This document shows, one piece after another, positions 17,411 to 27,990 of a DNA stretch of 45,609 bases. Source of the stretch: Moritella sp. Urea-trap-13 (GTDB lineage: Bacteria > Pseudomonadota > Gammaproteobacteria > Enterobacterales > Moritellaceae); the NCBI RefSeq assembly GCF_002836355.1, contig NZ_PJCA01000002.1, positions 1 to 45,609 of the forward strand, read 5' to 3'. The notes under the pieces were generated by a model. The model had not been told where the DNA came from, searched no databases, and saw only the letters and a program-made list of their open reading frames with translations. Every line of letters starts with the position of its first letter. The first letter of the stretch is position 1. The translations under genes and the position numbers were made by a program.

Positions 17411-17440
17411 TTGACCTATTGTGACTTAATGGTGTATGTT
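17411..17440 (+). promoter_or_regulatory. Promoter of metL
   Basis: TTGACC (17411-17416), an 18-base spacer and TATGTT (17435-17440), 48 bases before the metL ATG. The perfect met box ends one base before the -35, so repression by MetJ would block polymerase directly. Confidence 0.65.
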
Positions 17441-17488
17441 TTGAGGTACTGACAATACATTAATTCAATATTAAGTTCGGGAGAACGC

Positions 17489-19912
17489 ATGGACGCAGTG
17501 AAGCGCAGTATTCATAAATTTGGTGGTAGTAGCTTAGCAGATGCTACTTGTTATCGTCGTGTATCAGCGATTATTAGTAAGCACACTCAAGCTCGAGATC
17601 TGATTGTTGTTTCTGCGGCAGGTAAAACCACCAACCAATTGTTAGAGTTATTACAATTAGCGGAAGATGGTGATCAAGCTGCGCCTGAGCGTCTTATTGC
17701 CACCTGTGAATATCAAGCCAAACTCATTGCTGAATTACTCGCAGATGAATTATGTACGCAACTCACCGCTGCACTGCAAGATGATATTCATACCATTGGC
17801 CATTTATTAGAAACCAACCTTGATGTTTACGCTAAAAACCAAATTCTTGCCCATGGCGAAGTGTGGTCTGCACGACTGCTCGCGGCATTGTTGAGTCAAA
17901 ACCAATTGCCCGCAGATAATTTAGATTCACGGTTGTTTTTAACCACGGCATTAGCTGCGCAGCCTGTGGTCGATGAAACCGTGTCTCGCCAAAAATTAGC
18001 CGCATGTTTAACGACCTTAAACAATCGCGTCGTGGTTACTGGTTTTATTGCTGGAGATGCCCAGCAGCGCACCGTAACATTGGGGCGTAATGGTTCAGAT
18101 TATTCAGCGACCTTATTAGGCGCATTAGTTGATGCAGACCAAACGACTATCTGGAGTGATGTGGCTGGGGTATTTAGCGCTGACCCACGTCGTGTCAAAG
18201 ATGCCGAATTACAAACTAAATTGTCACTCGATGAGGCGGCAGAACTCGCGCGTTTAGGTTCACCGGTATTACATGCACGCACATTACAACCCGTTGTTGG
18301 CAGTAAACAGCATGTACAACTGCGTTGTAGTTATACCCCCAGTGAAGGGTCAACCCAGATCCATCGTCGTTTACCCAAAGGTAAGGGCGCTAAAATCGTC
18401 ACTTCGGTTGATGATCTGCACTTGCTCGATATTGAATTCGGGCATCAGGCTGACTACCAACAACAATATGAGCAGTTAATTACCTTGCTAGCAAAACAGC
18501 AACTGTCGCCGATTTGTATTAAACGCCGTCCTACCGAACATGTAGTTAGATTAGGTTATACCGCTGAAATCGTGGCGTTTGCACTGGCAGCATTACAAGT
18601 ATATCAGCAGCAACAACCGCAAGTCATGGCCATTAATCCGCTCAGTGGTTTTTGCATGGTAGCCTTAGTGGGCTCAGGTGTGACTGAAAATGCGCTACAG
18701 TCACATCAGTTTTATCAACTGATCTCAGAGCATAACCTGACTTTTGTGCAAACCGGTGATAATCATTTAAGTATCTGTGCAGTATTACAAAAGGTAGTGC
18801 TTGAACCGTTATTGAAAGAATTACACACGGTATTATTCAAACAACCGAAACGTGTTGGTGTGGTGTTGTTTGGTAAAGGTAATATTGGTGCGGGCTGGTT
18901 ATCTTTGTTTGCTCAGCAACAGCATAAAATACCAGCGCAGCAAAATGTCGAGCTGTGCTTATGTGGCGTCTATGGCTCACGGGGCGGGGTATTAGATTTC
19001 AACGGTCTGGATGCAGCGACAGTGCTTGATGACTTCCAGCCGGAAACATTTGTGTGGGAACAGTTATTATCTAATTTGGCCTTGCACCCGTTTGACGAGT
19101 TAGTGATCATTGATATTACCGCCAGTGAAGCGATTAGTTATTATTATCCTGAATTTGCCCAACATGGTTTCCACCTTATTTCTGCCAATAAATTTGCCGG
19201 TGCTGCCAGCAGTGAATTTTATAATCGGGTGAAGCAAAGTTTTAGCGATAATGAAAGCTACTGGCTATATAACGCCACAGTTGGTGCAGGGTTACCTATC
19301 CAGTCATCGATGGATATGTTGCAACACAGCGGCGATCAAGTCACTGCTGTGAGCGGTATTTTCTCTGGCACTTTATCTTGGTTATTTCAACAATATGATG
19401 GTCAGGTTGCCTTTTCAGAATTAGTCGAACAAGCGTGGCAGCAAGGTTTAACAGAGCCAGACCCGCGTGAAGATTTATCTGGTAAAGATGTGCAGCGTAA
19501 ATTGCTTATCCTCAGCCGTGAAGCCGGTTATGAAATGGAGTTAGCTGATATAAAATTGGAATCTTTGGTTTCAGAAGCGCTGATGGGTTTTAAAGCTGAT
19601 GAATTTTTAGAACATTGCGAAGAGCTAAATGAAAAAATACTGCGGATGTTTAACAAAGCCAAAAAGCAGGGACTAGTATTACGTTACGTGGCGAGCTTTA
19701 GCAATAAAGAAGGTGCGCAGGTTGGTTTAGAGTTCTTAGAACCGACTCACCCGTTTGCCAATTTACTGCCGTGTGACAATATTTTTTCGATTAATAGTCA
19801 TCGGTATCGTCATAACCCGTTAGTGATCCAAGGACCCGGTGCTGGTAAAGAAGTGACTGCTGGCGCTATTCAAGCCGATCTGTTCCAATTATGTCAGCTG
19901 TTTGCTCGCTAA
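17489..19912 (+). CDS. metL: Bifunctional aspartokinase II / homoserine dehydrogenase II
   Basis: An 807-residue two-domain enzyme (E. coli MetL 810) that catalyses the first and third steps from aspartate to homoserine. The aspartokinase half begins with KFGGSS (10-15) and contains GRNGSDYSATL. A middle regulatory region is followed by the homoserine dehydrogenase half from about 450, with the Rossmann segment VVLFGKGNIG, SANKFAG and the EPDPREDLSGKDVQRK catalytic region. It is MetL rather than ThrA from its context beside metJ and met boxes. GGGAG lies 6 bases before the ATG. metB, usually between metJ and metL in related genomes, is not here. Confidence 0.96.
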   Translation: MDAVKRSIHKFGGSSLADATCYRRVSAIISKHTQARDLIVVSAAGKTTNQLLELLQLAEDGDQAAPERLIATCEYQAKLIAELLADELCTQLTAALQDDIHTIGHLLETNLDVYAKNQILAHGEVWSARLLAALLSQNQLPADNLDSRLFLTTALAAQPVVDETVSRQKLAACLTTLNNRVVVTGFIAGDAQQRTVTLGRNGSDYSATLLGALVDADQTTIWSDVAGVFSADPRRVKDAELQTKLSLDEAAELARLGSPVLHARTLQPVVGSKQHVQLRCSYTPSEGSTQIHRRLPKGKGAKIVTSVDDLHLLDIEFGHQADYQQQYEQLITLLAKQQLSPICIKRRPTEHVVRLGYTAEIVAFALAALQVYQQQQPQVMAINPLSGFCMVALVGSGVTENALQSHQFYQLISEHNLTFVQTGDNHLSICAVLQKVVLEPLLKELHTVLFKQPKRVGVVLFGKGNIGAGWLSLFAQQQHKIPAQQNVELCLCGVYGSRGGVLDFNGLDAATVLDDFQPETFVWEQLLSNLALHPFDELVIIDITASEAISYYYPEFAQHGFHLISANKFAGAASSEFYNRVKQSFSDNESYWLYNATVGAGLPIQSSMDMLQHSGDQVTAVSGIFSGTLSWLFQQYDGQVAFSELVEQAWQQGLTEPDPREDLSGKDVQRKLLILSREAGYEMELADIKLESLVSEALMGFKADEFLEHCEELNEKILRMFNKAKKQGLVLRYVASFSNKEGAQVGLEFLEPTHPFANLLPCDNIFSINSHRYRHNPLVIQGPGAGKEVTAGAIQADLFQLCQLFAR

Positions 19913-19942
19913 TCTGCATGTTTATTTCTACCAAGAACTAAG

Positions 19943-19979
19943 ACGCACATAATTCATGTTTAAGATGAATTATGTGCGT
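19943..19979 (+). terminator. 15-bp hairpin after metL
   Basis: A perfect 15-bp inverted repeat (19943-19957 with 19965-19979) with a 7-base loop. The tail is only TGACTTTA, so it is an imperfect terminator, but it separates metL from the independently regulated metF. Confidence 0.6.
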
Positions 19980-20009
19980 TGACTTTATCCGTCAAACTTG
20001 TGATGATTG

Positions 20010-20943
<934 letters not shown>

Positions 20944-21010
20944 TAAGAGTGCTAATAGTGACTGAGTTGCTTACTTAATTACTTATGATCATGAGTCTAT
21001 ATCAGGAACA

Positions 21011-21037
21011 AAAATGCCGACAGGATGTCGGCATTTT
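21011..21037. terminator. Bidirectional terminator between metF and ppc
   Basis: An 11-bp perfect stem (21011-21021 with 21027-21037), 5-base loop, with A-rich left and T-rich right flanks. It serves both convergent genes. Confidence 0.88.
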
Positions 21038-21061
21038 ATTAGCTGCTACTTGTGTTCGGAC

Positions 21062-23692
21062 TTAACCGGTATTACGCATACCAGCCGCCACACCTGCGAT
21101 ACTCACCATTAAGGCTTGCTCGATATCAGGGTTCACTTCTTCGTTGCTACGCGCACGGCTTAATAGCTCTGCTTGGAGAATGTTCAGTGGATCTGTGTAC
21201 GGATTACGTAATTCAATCGACGTTTTGCTCCAAGGCTGGCCATCAAGTAAATTAGCCTCCGGGGTTAAACCGACAATTAGCTCTGTTGCTAGGGCTAAAC
21301 TTGCACGCAGTTCTTTACCTAGATGCCATAAATCTTCTGTTACCAAACACTGGTCATAATATTCTGCTAACCATGCATCAGCTTTCAAAAATACCATTTC
21401 GAACATTTCTAAACGGGTATTGAAAAACGGCCATTGCTGTTGCATTTCTTGCAGTGTTTCACGTTGACCTGAATCAAGCATGTTTTTAAATGCGGCAGTA
21501 CAGCCTAACCAAGCTGGCAGCATTAGGCGGTTCTGCGTCCAAGCAAAGATCCAAGGGATTGCCCGTAAGCTTTCTACGCCACCGTTGGGTTTACGTTTTG
21601 CTGGGCGGCTGCCTAATGGCAGTTTACCTAATTCTAACTCAGGTGTCGCAGAGCGGAAGTAAGGCACGAACTTTTCATGACCTTGGATGTATGAGCGATA
21701 TTCTGCACATGAATCCGCCGACATCTGATCCATGGCATCACGCCAAGCTTGTTTTGGTGCTGGCGGTGGCAGTAGGTTTGCTTCCAATATTGCACTGGTG
21801 TAAAGATTTAAGCTTTGTTCTGCTACGTCTGCAAGACCAAACTTAAAGCGGATCATTTCACCTTGCTCTGTTACCCGTAAACCACCTTTGAGTGAACCTG
21901 GAGGTTGAGATAATAAGGCTGCATGTGCAGGTGCACCACCACGACCGATACTACCACCACGACCATGGAATAAAGTCAGATTAATTTCTTCTTGCTCACA
22001 GATTGCGACTAAGGCTTCTTGTGAACGATACTGTGCCCAAGACGCAGCAATTACACCAGCATCTTTAGCGGAATCTGAATAACCGATCATAATGTGCTGA
22101 TGGCCATTGATGTAGTTTTTATACCAATCAATTGCTAACAGACTCGCTGTTACTGTACCTGCGTTGTTCAAATCGTCTAAGGTTTCGAATAATGGCGCTA
22201 CAGGTAAACGGAATGGACAGCCAGTTTCTTTTAATAGTAGTTGTACTGCTAATACATCAGAGGCTTTACGTGCCATTGAGATAATGTAAATACCAAGCGC
22301 TTCTGGATCTTGTTTAGCGACAGTGTAGCAAGTATCCAATACTTCTTTCACTTCCGCAGATGGTTGCCAGCATCGTGGGATCAACGGACGTTTGTTATTC
22401 AATTCTTGCAGTAAGAATGCTTGTTTGTCTTGCTCGCTCCATTGGCCATAATCACCTAAGCCAAGATAACGGGTTACTTCTGAAATCACGTCAGTATGAC
22501 GATCACTGTCTTGGCGAATATCAAGTTTAACTAAGCTGACACCGAAACATTCAACCCGGCGAATGGTATCGAGTAACGCACCTTTGGCAATAACAGCCAT
22601 GCCACACGAATTTAGCGAGTTGTAACACGCTAATAATGGTTTACGTAATTGCGCAGTTGTGGTGATGAGATCACGGCTTTCAGTTTGCTCACCTTTTAAT
22701 TGCGCGGTTAAGTTTGCCAGTGTTTCAGTTAATTCACTGCGTAATGTTTTTAGTAACAATCGATACGGTTCATGACTCTCACCAACTAATGTACGCAATG
22801 TGTCATCGCAGTCATTCATGGATAATTCACTGGTGAGATGTGTGACATCTTTAAGGAATAAGTGGATCGCCATCCAACGACTAGTGAGTAATACTTCTTC
22901 GGTAACCGTTGATGTGACAAATGGGTTACCGTCGCGATCTCCACCCATCCAAGAGGTAAACTTAACCGGCGAAGCATCAATGGGTAATTGATAATCTAAA
23001 CGGTCTTGTAAGCGTTTATCAAGGCTGCGTAAGAAATTTGGTACCGCATCCCATAATGAGTTTTCTACAACGGCAAAGCCCCATTTAGCTTCATCGACAG
23101 GCGTTGGGCGAACAGTTCTGATTTCATTGGTGTGCCAGGCTTGTGATACTAATTGTTCGATACGCGTCATGAATACATCGCGCTCTTTGCTGCTTAACTC
23201 AGTCAGTTCTAACTGGCTAAGGCATTTATTGATTGCGCCATGCTTGTGGATCAGGGTACGACGCGTGATCTCAGTTGGATGGGCTGTCAGTACTAAATCG
23301 ATATTCAGTTTTTTAACCGCAGAGAGTACGTCTTCTTCACTGATTTCAGAGTTATTTAGTTTCGCAAACAGTTCATCGATAGAGTCTGGCACGCAAGCGT
23401 TATCTGCACAGTTACGTGATGTGGTGTGGAACTGCTCTGCAATATTCGCCAAGTTTAAGAATTGGCTAAATGCACGTGCAACTGGTAATAACTCATCATC
23501 AGAGAGGCCGCGCAGCACGGTAAGTAATTGTGCGCGGTCTTTATCATTTCCGGCACGTGATGATTTTGCTAGTTGACGAATGGTTTCAATCTTATCTAAG
23601 AACTCTTCTCCAAGATGATCCTTGATTGTATTCCCGAGTACTTGGCCTAATAAGCCAACATTACTTCGTAACGCTGCATATTTATCTGACAT
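21062..23692 (-). CDS. ppc: Phosphoenolpyruvate carboxylase
   Basis: An 876-residue enzyme (E. coli 883) that carboxylates PEP to oxaloacetate, refilling the TCA cycle and supplying aspartate for the methionine and arginine genes nearby. Catalytic His138 in LTAHPTE has the same number as in E. coli. [18 protein letters not shown] and the mobile loop [14 protein letters not shown] are present, and it ends in the invariant RNTG that binds the allosteric site. AAGGA lies 6 bases before the ATG. argE lies upstream on the same strand, 157 bases away. Confidence 0.98.
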   Translation of the reverse strand: MSDKYAALRSNVGLLGQVLGNTIKDHLGEEFLDKIETIRQLAKSSRAGNDKDRAQLLTVLRGLSDDELLPVARAFSQFLNLANIAEQFHTTSRNCADNACVPDSIDELFAKLNNSEISEEDVLSAVKKLNIDLVLTAHPTEITRRTLIHKHGAINKCLSQLELTELSSKERDVFMTRIEQLVSQAWHTNEIRTVRPTPVDEAKWGFAVVENSLWDAVPNFLRSLDKRLQDRLDYQLPIDASPVKFTSWMGGDRDGNPFVTSTVTEEVLLTSRWMAIHLFLKDVTHLTSELSMNDCDDTLRTLVGESHEPYRLLLKTLRSELTETLANLTAQLKGEQTESRDLITTTAQLRKPLLACYNSLNSCGMAVIAKGALLDTIRRVECFGVSLVKLDIRQDSDRHTDVISEVTRYLGLGDYGQWSEQDKQAFLLQELNNKRPLIPRCWQPSAEVKEVLDTCYTVAKQDPEALGIYIISMARKASDVLAVQLLLKETGCPFRLPVAPLFETLDDLNNAGTVTASLLAIDWYKNYINGHQHIMIGYSDSAKDAGVIAASWAQYRSQEALVAICEQEEINLTLFHGRGGSIGRGGAPAHAALLSQPPGSLKGGLRVTEQGEMIRFKFGLADVAEQSLNLYTSAILEANLLPPPAPKQAWRDAMDQMSADSCAEYRSYIQGHEKFVPYFRSATPELELGKLPLGSRPAKRKPNGGVESLRAIPWIFAWTQNRLMLPAWLGCTAAFKNMLDSGQRETLQEMQQQWPFFNTRLEMFEMVFLKADAWLAEYYDQCLVTEDLWHLGKELRASLALATELIVGLTPEANLLDGQPWSKTSIELRNPYTDPLNILQAELLSRARSNEEVNPDIEQALMVSIAGVAAGMRNTG

Positions 23693-23772
23693 ACATAATC
23701 CTTCAATTCAGTGTGTAATACGGCAACAACTATTATCGTTATGTATGTAAAATAACTATATTTAGAGACATT

Positions 23773-23818
23773 CGTCAACAAAATCGTGAAATTAATACGA
23801 TTAATTGTGATATTGACG
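23773..23818. other. Nested inverted repeats between argE and ppc
   Basis: CGTCAA (23773-23778) pairs with TTGACG (23813-23818), and inside it AATCGT (23782-23787) pairs with ACGATT (23797-23802). The whole 46 bases are AT-rich. It may be an operator for ppc or a weak argE terminator; there is no T-run. Confidence 0.35.
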
Positions 23819-23849
23819 GTAATTTTACTACAAAACGATAATTCTTTAG

Positions 23850-24998
23850 TTAGTTTTTACATGTTTGTTCAATCAGTTTTTGGATAATAGCTTGGGTTGG
23901 TTTAATTTCAGCTAAATCTAAATATTCATCGGGTTGATGGGCTTGATTAATGCTACCCGGACCCATAACGATCGTGTCGCAGCCAAGTTGCTGAATAAAA
24001 GGCGCTTCGGTACAATAATTTACCGGTATGACGGTTTCACCAGTGAGTTTTTCAGCCAATTTTATTAACTTGGAATCAGCATCGCAGGCATAAGCAGGGA
24101 TCGGTTCATGCAGGTGGTAAACATCAACAGCACCTGACCACTGCTGCATTATTGGCAGTAATGCTTGGTTGAGTAACATGAACAATTCATCTGGACTTAC
24201 GCCCGGGATAGGGCGCATATCGATGTGTAATTCACAGCTGCCACAGATACGGTTAGGACTATCACCGCCATGCACATGGCCAAAGTTGAGTGTTGGTTGC
24301 GGGATAACAAAGTGATCGCAAGCGTATTGCTCTTTCAATTTACGTTGTAGCTGTAATAGCTGCCCGGTTACTTGGTGCATGATCTCAATGGCATTAATAC
24401 CATTAGCAGGATCTGAAGAATGGCCGCTGCGCCCGGTAATACGGATGGCTTCGGACATGTGACCTTTATGCATAAATACTGGCACCATGCTCGTTGGCTC
24501 ACCAATCACAGCATAATCTGGACGAAAGCTTTGTGCTGCTGCAATTGCTCTGGCGCCAGCCATGGTAGTTTCTTCATCGGCCGTGGCAAGAATTCGTAAC
24601 GGTTTATCTAACTTTGTTAAATCAATGTTTTTACATGCTTCTATTACAAAGGCGAAAAAGCCCTTCATGTCAATCGTGCCAAGGCCGTACCATTTATCGT
24701 CTTTTTCAGTTAATTGAAACGGATCCTTGGTCCATAAACCGTTATCAAACGGGACGGTATCAGTGTGCCCAGCTAATAATAAACCACCATCACCTTGGCC
24801 ATACGTTGCGACTAGATTAAATTTACCATTTGTTTCAGGTACGCTAGTGATATTGATGCTAAAACCAAGTTCGCTGAACCAACTGGCGAGTAAGTCAATA
24901 ACATCTTTGTTACTGATATCTAACTCTTTTTCCAATGAGCTAATGGAAGGTATTAGGATAAGTGATTTATAAAGTTCAGTGAATTTTGGTAGTTGCAT
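23850..24998 (-). CDS. argE: Acetylornithine deacetylase
   Basis: A 382-residue M20-family zinc hydrolase that releases ornithine from N-acetylornithine, giving the linear form of the arginine pathway. Metal-site segments are [25 protein letters not shown] (with the catalytic and bridging Glu pair) and a C-terminal [15 protein letters not shown] precedes the ATG by 7 bases. It is divergent from argC across 242 bases that carry ARG-box-like sites, so both sides should respond to ArgR. Confidence 0.97.
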   Translation of the reverse strand: MQLPKFTELYKSLILIPSISSLEKELDISNKDVIDLLASWFSELGFSINITSVPETNGKFNLVATYGQGDGGLLLAGHTDTVPFDNGLWTKDPFQLTEKDDKWYGLGTIDMKGFFAFVIEACKNIDLTKLDKPLRILATADEETTMAGARAIAAAQSFRPDYAVIGEPTSMVPVFMHKGHMSEAIRITGRSGHSSDPANGINAIEIMHQVTGQLLQLQRKLKEQYACDHFVIPQPTLNFGHVHGGDSPNRICGSCELHIDMRPIPGVSPDELFMLLNQALLPIMQQWSGAVDVYHLHEPIPAYACDADSKLIKLAEKLTGETVIPVNYCTEAPFIQQLGCDTIVMGPGSINQAHQPDEYLDLAEIKPTQAIIQKLIEQTCKN

Positions 24999-25029
24999 AT
25001 TACGTTCCTGTAATGATTGATTGTTTTTT

Positions 25030-25068
25030 TATGCATAAAAGTTGCATAAAAATGTAATCTGTTTTATT
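25030..25068. promoter_or_regulatory. Tandem ARG-box-like pair near argE
   Basis: Two 18-base sites, 25030-25047 (10 of 18) and 25051-25068 (11 of 18), match the E. coli consensus AATGAATAATTATTCATT and are exactly 3 bases apart, the usual spacing of ArgR-bound pairs. They lie 31-70 bases upstream of the argE ATG. Each is individually weak. Confidence 0.5.
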
Positions 25069-25105
25069 CTCTAATCATCCTTACTTTACAACGTATGGGT
25101 TAGAT

Positions 25106-25123
25106 AATGAATCGTTTTTCATC
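25106..25123. promoter_or_regulatory. Strong single ARG box between argE and argC
   Basis: AATGAATCGTTTTTCATC matches the 18-base ARG consensus at 14 positions. It overlaps a possible -10 (TAGATAAT at about 25101-25108). No second box is found at the usual 3-base spacing on either side. Confidence 0.7.
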
Positions 25124-25240
25124 GTTTCGACGAGACAGTATTTAAAATGCATTGATGTCGCTTAATTTGATTAGGCGAGTGCAATCGAAAAGGGCTAAGT
25201 TGCCCATCGTTTTACAATTTAGCAAACACGGAAGTCAAAC

Positions 25241-26251
25241 ATGTTAAAAACAATTTTAGTCGGTGCAACCGGATATACCGGTGCTGAGCTAGCCCATTAC
25301 ATCACTAAACATCCAGAACTCGAGCTTGCTGGTCTGTATGTTTCCGAACATAGCTTAGATGCAGATAAATCGTTTTCTTCATTATACGGTCATTTATTAG
25401 GTGTTGTTGACCAAACGATTGAACCATTGGCGGTTAGCAATATTCCCCATATTTGTGCTGACGTTGATATCGTGCTGTTAGCGACTGCACATGAAGTGAG
25501 TCATGATATTGCCGCTGAATTTCTAGCTCAGGGGGCGGTGGTATTTGATTTATCCGGTGCATTTAGAGTGAACGACGCGACTTTTTATGAAAAACATTAC
25601 GGCTTTAAACATAACTTCGATAAAGAATTAAACAGTGCAGTTTATGGTTTAGCGGAATGGGCAAGTGCGGATATTGCTGAAGCAAATTTGATTGCAGTAC
25701 CAGGGTGCTATCCAACCGCGTCGTTATCTGCGTTAAAACCGTTAGCAAAACATGGTCTTATTGCTGCAGATCAAAAACCAATTATTAATGCTGTCAGTGG
25801 CGTGAGTGGAGCAGGGCGTAAAGCGGCATTAGGTTCGGCATTTTGTGAAGTGAGCCATGCCCCTTATGGTGTGTTCAATCACCGTCATCAACCTGAAATC
25901 AGTACGCATTTAGGTCATGAGGTTATTTTCACTCCGCACTTAGGCTGTTTTAAACGTGGCATATTAGCCACCATTAACGTCAAACTTGTTGCTGGTGTAA
26001 CACCGGAGCAAGTGACCGCGGCTTACCAAGATGCCTATCAAGAACAACCTATGGTGCGGTTATTACCAAGTGGCTGGCCAAGTATTAAAGCGGTTGAGAA
26101 AACCGCGTATTGTGATTTAGCTTGGCAGCAACAAGGACAAGATCTGATTGTGGTTTCTGCCATTGATAACTTACTAAAAGGTGCTGCTGCACAAGCTATG
26201 CAGTGTATCAATATCCGTTTTGGTTTTGCCATGACAACGTCGTTAGTATAA
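25241..26251 (+). CDS. argC: N-acetyl-gamma-glutamyl-phosphate reductase
   Basis: A 336-residue NADPH-dependent reductase, third step of arginine synthesis. The nucleotide-binding [10 protein letters not shown] is at 8-17, and the catalytic Cys156 is in VPGCYPTAS. The substrate-binding His lies in the FNHRHQPEI region. Length matches E. coli ArgC (334). It is the first gene of argCBFGH, followed by argB after 11 bases. Confidence 0.98.
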   Translation: MLKTILVGATGYTGAELAHYITKHPELELAGLYVSEHSLDADKSFSSLYGHLLGVVDQTIEPLAVSNIPHICADVDIVLLATAHEVSHDIAAEFLAQGAVVFDLSGAFRVNDATFYEKHYGFKHNFDKELNSAVYGLAEWASADIAEANLIAVPGCYPTASLSALKPLAKHGLIAADQKPIINAVSGVSGAGRKAALGSAFCEVSHAPYGVFNHRHQPEISTHLGHEVIFTPHLGCFKRGILATINVKLVAGVTPEQVTAAYQDAYQEQPMVRLLPSGWPSIKAVEKTAYCDLAWQQQGQDLIVVSAIDNLLKGAAAQAMQCINIRFGFAMTTSLV

Positions 26252-26262
26252 GGAAGAGAACA

Positions 26263-27039
26263 ATGACAACTCCTTTAGTATTAAAGCTTGGCGGCGCATT
26301 ACTTGAAAATGAAACGGCACTTGAGCAACTGTTTAGCGCATTAACTGAATTTCAAGCAACCGCGTCACGCTCGCTCATCTTGGTGCATGGCGGTGGCTGC
26401 TTTGTAGATGAGTTATTAGCAAAGATGAATATTGTTAGTGATAAGAAAAACGGTTTACGTGTTACCCCTAAAAGCGATATCGGTTATATCACTGGCGCAT
26501 TAGCGGGCACGGCGAATAAAGTATTAATGGCGCAGGGTATTAAGCTTGGTGTCAAAGTAGTTGGTTTGAGTCTTGCTGACGGATGTATATCTACCGTAAC
26601 GCAATCAACTGCAGGACTTGGTGCCGTGGGTGAATGTGAAGCGGGTGACCCAACATTGTTAACAGCATTACTCAGTGGTGGTTTTTTACCGATTATTAGT
26701 TCTATTGGTATTGATGCACAGGGTCAGTTATTAAATGTTAATGCAGACCAAGCGGCAACTGCTATTTGCGAAACCCTTGATGCAGATTTGGTGATGTTAT
26801 CTGATGTGGAAGGTATTTTAGATGCCGACATGCAGTTAATTCCTGAGATGAACAGTCGTTATGCCGATGAATTGATTAGCGCTGGGGTGATTAATGGTGG
26901 CATGGAAGTAAAAGTGAAAGCGGCATTAAAAGCGGCTGCATCGTTAAATCGTGATGTTAAATTAGCGAGTTGGAAGGTGCCGGAGCGATTAGTTGCCTTA
27001 TTAAATGGTGAAGTAGAGGGAACGAAAGTTTCTAGCTAA
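26263..27039 (+). CDS. argB: N-acetylglutamate kinase
   Basis: A 258-residue amino acid kinase, the second step of the pathway, identical in length to the E. coli enzyme. The N-terminal KLGGALLE carries catalytic Lys8, HGGG binds the phosphate, and LSDVEGILD and GGMEVKVKAA are conserved. I chose ATG 26263, 6 bases after AAGGAAGA, over an in-frame start inside argC. It lacks the N-terminal helix of arginine-sensitive hexameric kinases, so feedback inhibition is expected at NAGS instead. Confidence 0.97.
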   Translation: MTTPLVLKLGGALLENETALEQLFSALTEFQATASRSLILVHGGGCFVDELLAKMNIVSDKKNGLRVTPKSDIGYITGALAGTANKVLMAQGIKLGVKVVGLSLADGCISTVTQSTAGLGAVGECEAGDPTLLTALLSGGFLPIISSIGIDAQGQLLNVNADQAATAICETLDADLVMLSDVEGILDADMQLIPEMNSRYADELISAGVINGGMEVKVKAALKAAASLNRDVKLASWKVPERLVALLNGEVEGTKVSS

Positions 27040-27065
27040 TATTGATCAGATAACGGAGTTCGATC

Positions 27066-27971
27066 ATGGAAAATTTATTATCAGTTAAAGATTTAAGCAA
27101 ACAACAGATCCTTGACTTATTAGCACTGGCTAAAAAAATGAAAGCCAACCCGGCTGAATACTCACAAGCATTAGCGGGTAAAAGCATAGTTACCATTTAT
27201 GAGAAACAATCACTACGAACACGCGTTACATTTGATATCGGTATTCATAAGTTAGGCGGTCATGCGGTTTATCTTGATTCACAAAACGGTGCCATTGGTG
27301 AGCGTGAGACGGTAAAAGATTTCGCGGCAAATATTTCTCGCTGGGCTGATGCGATCGTTGCTCGCGTCATGAGCCATAAAACATTAGAAGGCTTAGTGGA
27401 GCATGGTAGTGTGCCAGTGGTCAATTCACTTTGCGATTTATACCACCCTTGTCAGGCATTAGCTGATTTCTTAACAATTTCAGAACATTATGAAGATGTT
27501 TCTAAAGTAAAATTAGCGTATGTTGGTGAAGGCAATAACGTGACGCATTCGTTAATGCTAACTGGCGCTATCTTAGGTGCTGAAGTGACTGCAGTATGTC
27601 CGCGAGGCAGTAGTCCTGACGCACAAATTGTTAAGCAAGCTATGGCGTTAGCTGAAATTAGTGGTGGTAAAATAAATGTAACAGATAACCTGGATGACAT
27701 AGTTGATTATGATGTTATTTATGGTGATACTTGGGTTTCAATGGGTGACGACACATCCTTGGCACAAGTAAAAGAAAAGTACATGCCGTATCAGATTAAC
27801 CAAGAGTTGTTGATACGCACAGGAATCAAACATGTATTGCATTGTCAGCCGGCTCATCGTGAGTTAGAGATCACATCAGAAGTGATGGATGGAGAACACT
27901 CGCTGATCTTTGATCAAGCCGAAAATAGAATGCACGCCCAAAATGCAGTTTTACTGACATTGCTGAAGTAA
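27066..27971 (+). CDS. argF: Ornithine carbamoyltransferase with altered active-site motifs
   Basis: A 301-residue enzyme forming citrulline from ornithine and carbamoyl phosphate. HPCQALAD (127-134) and DTWVSMGD (221-228) are as expected. The carbamoyl-phosphate loop reads S-L-R-T-R (49-53) instead of the usual S-T-R-T-R, and the catalytic Cys260 motif reads HCQPA (259-263) instead of HCLPA. The cold-adapted Moritella abyssi enzyme was reported to differ in its most conserved motifs and to have high Km values; these changes fit that. GGAG is 7 bases before the ATG. It lies 26 bases after argB and 19 before argG. Confidence 0.95.
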   Translation: MENLLSVKDLSKQQILDLLALAKKMKANPAEYSQALAGKSIVTIYEKQSLRTRVTFDIGIHKLGGHAVYLDSQNGAIGERETVKDFAANISRWADAIVARVMSHKTLEGLVEHGSVPVVNSLCDLYHPCQALADFLTISEHYEDVSKVKLAYVGEGNNVTHSLMLTGAILGAEVTAVCPRGSSPDAQIVKQAMALAEISGGKINVTDNLDDIVDYDVIYGDTWVSMGDDTSLAQVKEKYMPYQINQELLIRTGIKHVLHCQPAHRELEITSEVMDGEHSLIFDQAENRMHAQNAVLLTLLK

Positions 27972-27990
27972 CATATTAAGGAAAATGAAA

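Noticed and set aside
21490-21846. 118-codon plus-strand frame inside ppc with hydrophobic stretches
   Set aside because: Complement of conserved PEP carboxylase coding sequence; the hydrophobic residues come from the opposite frame.
23127-23576. 149-codon plus-strand open frame inside ppc
   Set aside because: It lies wholly antisense to the well-conserved ppc coding sequence and has no recognisable domain or ribosome site.
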